Of a stretch of 61,775 nucleotides of DNA, positions 1 through 6,221 are shown piece by piece; positions within the stretch are counted from its first letter, which is position 1; the number at the start of each line of letters is the position of its first letter. The DNA comes from an uncultured Saprospiraceae bacterium. Lineage in GTDB: Bacteria > Bacteroidota > Bacteroidia > Chitinophagales > Saprospiraceae. Position numbers and translations under genes: made by a program. A model generated the notes under the pieces. The model saw only the letters and a list, made by a program, of their open reading frames with translations. It did no database searches and was not told where the DNA came from. The stretch lies in contig CALIIW010000095.1 in assembly GCA_938018185.1 (NCBI GenBank), positions 1 through 61,775 of the forward strand, read 5' to 3'.

Positions 1-591
1 CAACACCTTTATAAGGTTTGGAAGGATGCTGACACAAAAGGAGAGCGTTATTTCCCCTACGAGTATTTCTACAAAATTTTACTTAGCGGAGAATTAAAAG
101 ACAAATACCAAATCGACCCAAAGCATAGTTGGCTCTTGGCTGCTGCCGAAAAGAATCTTCCTATCATAGTCCCAGGCTGGGAAGATAGCACTTGTGGAAA
201 CTTCTTCGCGTCCTATTGTATCCAAGGAGACATGAAAGCTTCTACTATGAAAAGTGGGATTGAATACATGATGTACCTTGCCCAATGGTACCAAGATAAC
301 GCTGGCGACAAAGGTGTAGGATTTTTTCAAATCGGTGGTGGTATTGCTGGAGATTTTCCAATTTGTGTGGTGCCAATGTTGCACCAAGATTTAGAAATTG
401 CCAACGCACCCATGTGGTCTTATTTCTGTCAAATCAGTGATAGTACAACAAGCTATGGCTCCTATTCAGGCGCAGTACCGAATGAGAAAATCACCTGGGG
501 AAAACTGCAAGTTGATACACCGAAGTTTATAGTGGAAAGTGATGCGACTATCGTTGCCCCTTTGATTTTTGCTTGGGTTTTGGGATGGTGA
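1..591 (+). CDS. Deoxyhypusine synthase-like protein (5' truncated by window edge)
   Basis: The frame is open from base 1, so the gene starts upstream of the window. The 196 visible residues end in a segment matching deoxyhypusine synthases: a WEDSTCGNFFASY-like stretch, the glycine-rich GGGIAGDFPI loop, and NEKITWGKL, which corresponds to the family segment DEAVSWGKI that carries the catalytic lysine. In eukaryotes and archaea the enzyme transfers the aminobutyl group of spermidine to a lysine of eIF5A. Bacterial homologues lack that substrate and are thought to act in polyamine metabolism, for example as homospermidine synthase. The retained lysine suggests an active enzyme. An internal TTG at 136 is not the start, because homology-like sequence continues upstream of it. 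Confidence 0.85.
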   Translation, partial: QHLYKVWKDADTKGERYFPYEYFYKILLSGELKDKYQIDPKHSWLLAAAEKNLPIIVPGWEDSTCGNFFASYCIQGDMKASTMKSGIEYMMYLAQWYQDNAGDKGVGFFQIGGGIAGDFPICVVPMLHQDLEIANAPMWSYFCQISDSTTSYGSYSGAVPNEKITWGKLQVDTPKFIVESDATIVAPLIFAWVLGW

Positions 592-684
592 TTTTTGTTG
601 TTAGTTGTTAGTTTATTAGTTGATTGTCATAGTGGATCTATTTTTAAAATAAAAAATAAACCTAGAAAATATAATGAACTGAAT

Positions 685-1326
685 ATGGGACTAGAGGTAA
701 ACAATTATTTCAACAATATTAAAAACAGAAAGGAAGAGCTCCTTGCTCTTCGATGTATTACACTTAGCTGTAAGTTGACAGAAACCTTAAAATGGAAAGC
801 AGCTTGTTATACATATGAGGGAAAAAACATTACCATTCTGGGTATACTTAAGGATGCAGTTATACTTTCTTTTTTCAAAGGAGTCTTATTAAAAGATAAG
901 AATCAATTATTAATAAAACCTGGACAAAATTCTCAATCAGCGCGGTACTTAAAATTTGATTCTCTTGAAGAGATTGCTAGAAAAAAATTTCTTATCAAAT
1001 CTTATCTCATAGAGGCCATTGAAAATGAAAAATATGGAAAGAAAGTAATATTCAAAAAAGTTTCTAATGATGATTTTCCAGAAGAACTTGAGGCTGTATT
1101 CATGAAAGATCAAAAATTTCAAGATGCTTTTCTAGGCCTTACACCAGGAAGACAGAGAGGCTACCTCTTGCATTTCTCAGGAGCAAAACAATCAAAGACA
1201 CGTCTTTCAAGAATAGAACAAGCCAGACCAAAAGTAATGCTTGGTAAAGGAATTCACGATTGCATTTGTGGTCTGTCGAAAATAGGCGGAAGATGTGATG
1301 GGTCACATAGAAAATTGAAAGTCTGA
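685..1326 (+). CDS. YdeI/OmpD-associated (DUF1801-type) protein with a C-terminal CDGSH-like motif
   Basis: A cytosolic protein of 213 residues from the chosen ATG. The frame is open back to 595, but the 30 extra residues do not look like the family. The N-terminal half has the DUF1801-like pattern (LTETLKWKAACYTYEGKNI) and the C-terminal half the YdeI pattern (LTPGRQRGYLLHFSGAKQSKTR followed by RIEQARPKVMLGKG). The extreme C-terminus reads CICGLSKIGGRCDGSH, spaced as in CDGSH iron-sulfur proteins (C-x-C ... C-D-G-S-H) but with Gly where the consensus has Pro. Function is unknown. YdeI homologues have been linked to protection against peptides or bacteriocins and to stress. It lies 93 bp after the deoxyhypusine synthase-like gene. 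Confidence 0.7.
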   Translation: MGLEVNNYFNNIKNRKEELLALRCITLSCKLTETLKWKAACYTYEGKNITILGILKDAVILSFFKGVLLKDKNQLLIKPGQNSQSARYLKFDSLEEIARKKFLIKSYLIEAIENEKYGKKVIFKKVSNDDFPEELEAVFMKDQKFQDAFLGLTPGRQRGYLLHFSGAKQSKTRLSRIEQARPKVMLGKGIHDCICGLSKIGGRCDGSHRKLKV

Positions 1327-1408
1327 GAATAGAAATAAAGAAGGGAAAATGATCTAATTCTAGTCTGATTAATAGGGCTCTAAATAACTCTGTTTTTACA
1401 CTATGTTT

Positions 1409-1693
1409 TTATTTCTGTTGACTGCTGCGGATTAATTTTTCAATCTCTTTTTTTACTTCTATTGGGTTATCAATTACAAAAATGTTGTTCTTGTTACCTT
1501 GAGTTACTATTTCAATTGCTTTATTAACTAAATCATAAACACTGTGATATTTTACTTCTTCTATACTATTGTAGGTTACATCAAAGTCTAAATCCGTGTT
1601 TGGAAAATCGACCAAATGAAATTTTATTTTATTTTCTCCAAACGTCAATTTTCCTTTCAATTGTTTATTCCCATCCCATAAAATAGCATCCAT
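1409..1693 (-). CDS. Small PH/GRAM-like domain protein, hypothetical
   Basis: 94 residues, no signal peptide or membrane segment. The pattern (an LKGKLTFGENKIKFHL strand pair, then a DVTYNSIEEVKY strand, FVIDNPIEVKKEIEKL and a final helix) resembles bacterial GRAM/PH-like domains, in which a seven-stranded barrel is capped by one helix. The likeness is by eye only. It stands alone on the minus strand between plus-strand genes, with unassigned sequence on its 5' side. No function can be assigned. Confidence 0.5.
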   Translation of the reverse strand: MDAILWDGNKQLKGKLTFGENKIKFHLVDFPNTDLDFDVTYNSIEEVKYHSVYDLVNKAIEIVTQGNKNNIFVIDNPIEVKKEIEKLIRSSQQK

Positions 1694-2198
1694 AATTAGA
1701 ATTTATCGATTTAACGTAAATTGACTATTTTATTTTAGTTTTTATCGCTTAGTTTCCTATCGGTAAATTTCACCACATAAATGGTAGTTCATCCCAACTA
1801 GCGTAATTCTATTACAGATCAAGCACACTACACTTTTTTTGAAAATGGCTCAATAATATTCCAGATCAAACTTGCATTCACCTGGAATGTTGCTGAAGAA
1901 CCAAACTTTTTTACCAATAATACCTATTCCAATACCGATGGGAAACTCCACGGTTCCCTTTTACTAATAAGTAGTACTTTTAATAATTAAATCTTTTAAA
2001 GTTCAAAATATCAGATGCTTGGGTGGTTGATTTTGCTGCGGCAAATGTAGATGAAAGTGCTTACACATAACCATTAGGTACAACAAACAATAGTCAAGGT
2101 AGTGCATTTACTCTAAGCCTTCGAAGATTTTGAAAAAGCGAAAATTACTTTCTATGAGTATATAAATCATTTGATTAAAACATATTAAAAACTTCCAA
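1694..2198. other. Intergenic stretch upstream of the ubiquitin-like/T6SS operon
   Basis: 505 bp without an intact gene. It must hold the promoters of the divergent GRAM-like gene and the E1 operon, but I find no convincing TAnnTTTG box. It includes the decayed coding-like stretch listed at 1802-1990. From 2010 to 2140 there is another protein-like frame (reading about SDAWVVDFAAANVDESAYT, a stop, then PLGTTNNSQGSAF), which suggests old coding sequence that has been lost. Confidence 0.4.
1802..1990 (+). pseudogene. Possible decayed gene fragment, unidentified
   Basis: A 62-codon open stretch between two in-frame stops with no ATG. The translation has ordinary protein composition (for example FQIKLAFTWNVAEEPNFFTN) and no low-complexity bias. 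A second such stretch in another frame follows at about 2010-2140. Together they look like a broken gene with frameshifts and stops. I do not recognise a family, and chance openness in AT-rich DNA is possible. Confidence 0.2.
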
Positions 2199-3392
2199 AT
2201 GAAAAGCAAAATAAGCCTAGATGTTGATAAGGCTTATAATCAGCAATGGGATTCTACATTCCAAAAACTGGACTGGTGGGATTCTGAAAAAATATCCTTA
2301 GCCAAAGTAATGGTTGTAGGTGCTGGCGCACTTGGCAATGAAGTTCTCAAAAATCTAGCACTTCTAAATGTAGGTCAGATTCTTATTATAGATTTTGACG
2401 AAATAGAATATGGTAACTTAAATCGATCTATACTTTTCAGAGAAAGTGATTGTGGTAAGAATAAAGCCGCTGTTGCGGCTAGTCAAATTAGAGAAATAAA
2501 TCCCAATGTTAAAGTTCAATTCATTAATGGGGATATTGCTATTGATGTAGGCCTTGGCATTTTTAGACGGATGGATGTTGTTATAAGCTGCTTAGACAAT
2601 CGAGTAGCTCGTTTGTTTATCAATAGACATTGTTATAAGGTCCAAAAAACTTGGGTTGATGGTGCTATTGAAAATTTGGGAGGCCAACTTGATGTTTTCA
2701 AACCCAAGGTATCTTGTTATGAATGTCAACTTTCTTCTAAAGAATGGGATATAATTGAATATCGTTTGGGTTGTGCTGATGTCGCAGAAAGAAATGCAAA
2801 TTTTGGGAGCATAGCGACTACACCTATATCCTCTTCCATAATTGCAGCTATGCAAGTTCAAGAGGCTTTAAAAGTAATTTATGGCCACGATAAAGATTCT
2901 TTAGTAGGTTCCCGATTTCGTTATTACGGAAAAACTAATGATATGATGTTCACTGATTCAGCGAAACTTAAATCAGAATGCTTCAGTCATGTAATTTTTG
3001 ATCAGATCGAAGAAGCAGAAGAACTATCCTGCAAAAACTCAATTAAAGAAGTTTTAGATTGGCTTAAACTAAAATATAAAACTTCAACAATAAGTATTCT
3101 TCTGGATGAAGATATTGTTTTAAAGATAGTAGGCTCTAAGGGCTCCAAACATGATGTAGCGATTTCAAAATATCATATTACAGAAGAAGTATCGGCTAAG
3201 TATAAAAATTCCCCTGAAGAAGTTTTACATTTTGAAGAACGGACTATGATTTTAGATGACAAATTTTCATATCCCGAAACAACATTAAAAGCTATCGGAA
3301 TTCCACCGCTTCATATTTTAAAAGTTGAAGCTAATGAAGATATTCATTTTGTAGAATTAACCGGAGATATAAATTACCTGAATTTTAATTAA
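2199..3392 (+). CDS. E1-like ubiquitin-activating (ThiF-family) enzyme
   Basis: 397 residues, predicted cytosolic. The adenylation domain (about 15-230) has every E1 landmark: GAGALG nucleotide loop at 41-46, acidic IDFDEIE at 64-70, the asparagine/arginine segment NLNRSILF at 73-80, GKNKA at 86-90, and CLDNRVAR at 131-138. CYEC at 173-176 is probably half of a zinc site. Cys192 in RLGC, placed before ATTPISSSI, is the best candidate for the thioester cysteine, as in UBA3/ubiquitin E1. The remaining 160 residues end in a beta-rich segment that could be a small ubiquitin-fold or E2-docking domain. It should adenylate the Ubl encoded 68 bp downstream and hand it to the E2. It opens the long plus-strand operon that runs to tssK. 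Confidence 0.85.
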   Translation: MKSKISLDVDKAYNQQWDSTFQKLDWWDSEKISLAKVMVVGAGALGNEVLKNLALLNVGQILIIDFDEIEYGNLNRSILFRESDCGKNKAAVAASQIREINPNVKVQFINGDIAIDVGLGIFRRMDVVISCLDNRVARLFINRHCYKVQKTWVDGAIENLGGQLDVFKPKVSCYECQLSSKEWDIIEYRLGCADVAERNANFGSIATTPISSSIIAAMQVQEALKVIYGHDKDSLVGSRFRYYGKTNDMMFTDSAKLKSECFSHVIFDQIEEAEELSCKNSIKEVLDWLKLKYKTSTISILLDEDIVLKIVGSKGSKHDVAISKYHITEEVSAKYKNSPEEVLHFEERTMILDDKFSYPETTLKAIGIPPLHILKVEANEDIHFVELTGDINYLNFN

Positions 3393-3460
3393 GAAACTTT
3401 ATAAACTTTAAACAAGGAAATGAGAATGCCATTTCTTCACTTTATTAAAAATTTATCAGA

Positions 3461-3733
3461 ATGAGTGATGTAATTAATATTACTATTAGAATCATGCCTA
3501 AAGGAGACGAACTCGATGTAGAATTACCTATATATTCTACTGGCAAACAAATAGCGGAAGAACTTCTTTCAGCAAATGTTGCTGCCCGACATGATCCCGA
3601 AGGTAATCCAATGATCTACGAACTAATTTCAAAGGCAGGCAATGTAAAAATTGCTGATGATAAGTCCTTGCATGATCTAGGTATCAGAGATGGGGAGACT
3701 TTATACTTAGTCCCGAAAATGGTAGCGGGTTAA
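3461..3733 (+). CDS. Ubiquitin-like (beta-grasp) modifier protein
   Basis: 90 residues with the beta-grasp order: two N-terminal strands (INITIRIMP, DELDVELP), a helix (TGKQIAEELLSANV), a polar loop, then strands ending in LHDLGIRDGETLYLVPKM. This resembles ubiquitin and the EsaB/YukD type of bacterial Ubl. The chain stops at VAG, so a single C-terminal glycine is exposed at translation and no pro-peptide needs removal. It sits between the E1 and E2 genes (gaps of 68 and 49 bp), which is the main reason to read it as the conjugated modifier. Targets are unknown; T6SS or envelope proteins of the same operon are obvious candidates. Confidence 0.8.
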   Translation: MSDVINITIRIMPKGDELDVELPIYSTGKQIAEELLSANVAARHDPEGNPMIYELISKAGNVKIADDKSLHDLGIRDGETLYLVPKMVAG

Positions 3734-3782
3734 ATACACAAAATTCTAATTATTCTAAAGCTCCTTCTCAACTAAGAACAAT

Positions 3783-4574
3783 ATGGGAAAAAATAAAGTT
3801 ACATATGATTTTGATCATCCTATCCTGGTAAAGGATAGGAAATATAGAAGATACGCAAGAGAGCATATTGCTATCTCTGAAATAGTAAGCGATGTAATTG
3901 AATGGGAAGTAAAAGAAGATCAAACAGCATTGAAAATTCCAACAAAATTTCATGTTCATTACAACATAAAAAGTATAATTGGCATTGATGATTCAGAAGC
4001 TCCAATTTTCGGGAATCGACATACCCTTGAAGTTTCTTTTCCACCACGCTATCCATTAGTTCCTTGTATAATTAGGATGATAACTCCGGTATGGCATCCT
4101 AATATTAAATCAGATGGCAACTATGTAGGACGTATTTGTGGGAATGTGAAAAACTTTGGCAAAGCATATGATTTATATCAGCTTGTATTACGCATTGGTG
4201 GAATTCTTCAATATAAAAACTACCATGCTGAACATGTCCCGCCTTACCCTGAAGATGCCAAAGTTGCTAAATGGATAATGAACTATGCCGAACCAAAAGG
4301 GATTATTAACAAGTCGGAAAATATTGTCATAGATGATACTCCATTGCTGAGTAAATATACCCATGAACCAAATATTGAATCATCTTCTTCAAATATTGAT
4401 AAGGTCCAAGACATTAAAAGTGAATCTCCTATTAAACCTGAGATTTCTAAAAATCCTGATCCTGATCCACCGAAACCAAAAATTACTATAACAAATTTAA
4501 AAGAACAAACATTCAAACGTTCGAAGCTCGTTTTTAAAATAAAAGACAAAAATAAAGACTCTGAACTAACTTAA
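3783..4574 (+). CDS. E2-like ubiquitin-conjugating enzyme with a disordered C-terminal tail
   Basis: 263 residues. Positions 40-165 have the UBC-fold landmarks: an FPPRYPLVPC strand-loop at 87-95 (the PxxPP-type region), HPN at 105-107, and GRIC with Cys119 as the likely thioester cysteine. In classical E2s the HPN asparagine supports isopeptide transfer and the active Cys lies about ten residues on; here the spacing is 12. A PPYPED segment follows at 153-158. Residues 170-263 are Ser/Pro/Lys-rich and probably disordered, perhaps a docking tail for the membrane partners. It lies 49 bp after the Ubl gene and 19 bp before the next gene. A short hairpin (3819-3839) lies in its early coding region. 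Confidence 0.82.
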   Translation: MGKNKVTYDFDHPILVKDRKYRRYAREHIAISEIVSDVIEWEVKEDQTALKIPTKFHVHYNIKSIIGIDDSEAPIFGNRHTLEVSFPPRYPLVPCIIRMITPVWHPNIKSDGNYVGRICGNVKNFGKAYDLYQLVLRIGGILQYKNYHAEHVPPYPEDAKVAKWIMNYAEPKGIINKSENIVIDDTPLLSKYTHEPNIESSSSNIDKVQDIKSESPIKPEISKNPDPDPPKPKITITNLKEQTFKRSKLVFKIKDKNKDSELT

Positions 4575-4593
4575 TTATTAAATTCCAAATTCG

Positions 4594-6210
4594 ATGTTTG
4601 TGTATAGAATTAAGAAAACAATTTCTCTTCAACTAATAATCTGGATTGTCCTTTCCTGCTGCAATACGCTTTACGCACAAATTGATAAGCCATTATTTGT
4701 CACATTAAAATCAGGCAAGAAAACGGCAAAGATTTACTATCACGCGAAATATTCAACTGATGATTCTTTTGGCAAACCGATATATGCAAATGGTGAGAAT
4801 GAACATGATGTTCAAAATATTGATTTTCAGGATTCCAAATATGGAAGAATAGAAATAGAGATTTTGAAAATTGAAGGGATGAGAAAAAAGCATAAATTTT
4901 TGATAAAAAGTGACTGCCCTCTAAGTACCGATCATGTTAAACATATAGCAGATGACACACCTATCCAATCCAAAGAAAATGGAGACATAAACAAGAACAT
5001 TGAATACCAGATTATCAAAGATGGCAAAGGTGAAATTATAATCAAGTTAGGAATTACTGATAATGGTAACAACATCAATGAGACTAGTTGTAATGATGGA
5101 AAAATAGTTATCCGTTATAATATTACTGGAGTTTACAAAAAACCAGTAGTAGTAAAAGAAAAACCTAAACCTAAACCTCCTTCTGAATCAAAACGACAAA
5201 TAAAGCCACAAGAAGAATTTGATTGGAAAATGCTTAACAAAGAAGATATTAATGCTCTTGGTCAATTTATTGAAGAATACCCATACGGAAAGAAGTTAAA
5301 TGAGGCCAAAGAAAGATTAAAAAAATTAGATGATTTTTTGTGGAATAAAGCTGGAAATTCAAAAGCTAAAAAAGATTACGAATTTTATACTTACAAATTT
5401 CGAAATTATCCACATCTAGCCTTGCGTTATGATCAGGCTGAAATTAAAATAGATGGCGCTGGTAGATCCTCTGGAGACTCCTCTGGAGGATCAAAAAAAA
5501 TCGATGATTTTCTACTAACAAATCCTTCAGAAGAGGACATAGTTCAATACATAAAAGCACATGCTTATAGCAGGAAAGAAGCTTTAAATCATATAATAAC
5601 CGAATTTCCAAAAATAGAATACAGTAAAGAAAAAATTGATGATAGATTTAAAATTAAAATTTTAAATCCATACTTCAATCCTAGATATAAAAATATTTCT
5701 TTATCAGACGGTTTGATTATAGATCATTCTTCTTGGCAAGAAGAATATGTTTTAAACATAGAAGTAAACAAAGATGAAGACTTCAAAATTATTGTTACTG
5801 ATAGCTTAGATAGAGAAATTATCATTCCTTTTGGGAATACATTTGATGTAGACGTGACAGACACAGATGAGGCATATGTCATTAATATTTTAGGAGGTAA
5901 AAAACCATACACCATTGAATTGTTCAATGAGCAAACTAAGCATTCAGAAAACTTTGAAACTAATAGTACCTCTTTTTTACTTTCAAAAGAGAAATTACTA
6001 AACGAAGGTTTTTTAGGAGAATATACAGTAAAGGTTAAACATAATGATAGGGTTGAGCCTTTAGTTTTATCTCGTTCCATTTATTTAAAAGAAAGCAAAT
6101 CTAATACCTTATTCATTTTAATATTTGCTGCCCTTCTTTTACTGAGTAGTGGTTTATTTTATTACTTGTTTAAGAAAAGAAAAGGAAAACATAAGACCAT
6201 CTTCAAATAG
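4594..6210 (+). CDS. Signal-peptide, single-pass membrane protein of the Ubl/T6SS operon (novel)
   Basis: 538 residues. A signal peptide ends near residue 29 (LYAQ) and one membrane helix lies at about 504-525, followed by a short Lys/Arg-rich cytosolic tail, so nearly all of it should be periplasmic. Segments in order: a beta-rich N-terminal region (30-185), a Lys/Pro linker (about 188-205), two TPR-like helical repeats with the pattern W-x(n)-FIEEYPYGKKLNEAKERL (about 208-287), a Gly/Ser linker, and beta-rich domains ending in an IlGGKKPYTIELFNEQ-type module (about 425-490) that resembles one SprB/Ig-like repeat. I recognise no family. The next gene has the same arrangement plus a JAMM domain, so the two look like relatives or partners. 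Gaps to its neighbours are 19 and 11 bp. Confidence 0.7.
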   Translation: MFVYRIKKTISLQLIIWIVLSCCNTLYAQIDKPLFVTLKSGKKTAKIYYHAKYSTDDSFGKPIYANGENEHDVQNIDFQDSKYGRIEIEILKIEGMRKKHKFLIKSDCPLSTDHVKHIADDTPIQSKENGDINKNIEYQIIKDGKGEIIIKLGITDNGNNINETSCNDGKIVIRYNITGVYKKPVVVKEKPKPKPPSESKRQIKPQEEFDWKMLNKEDINALGQFIEEYPYGKKLNEAKERLKKLDDFLWNKAGNSKAKKDYEFYTYKFRNYPHLALRYDQAEIKIDGAGRSSGDSSGGSKKIDDFLLTNPSEEDIVQYIKAHAYSRKEALNHIITEFPKIEYSKEKIDDRFKIKILNPYFNPRYKNISLSDGLIIDHSSWQEEYVLNIEVNKDEDFKIIVTDSLDREIIIPFGNTFDVDVTDTDEAYVINILGGKKPYTIELFNEQTKHSENFETNSTSFLLSKEKLLNEGFLGEYTVKVKHNDRVEPLVLSRSIYLKESKSNTLFILIFAALLLLSSGLFYYLFKKRKGKHKTIFK

Positions 6211-6221
6211 TAAGGATTAAT

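Noticed and set aside
2199-3392. Reading the E1-like gene as a molybdopterin or thiamine ThiF/MoeB enzyme
   Set aside because: Neighbouring Ubl, E2 and JAMM genes, the extra C-terminal domain and the candidate thioester Cys favour ubiquitin-like conjugation; no thiamine or molybdopterin genes are nearby.
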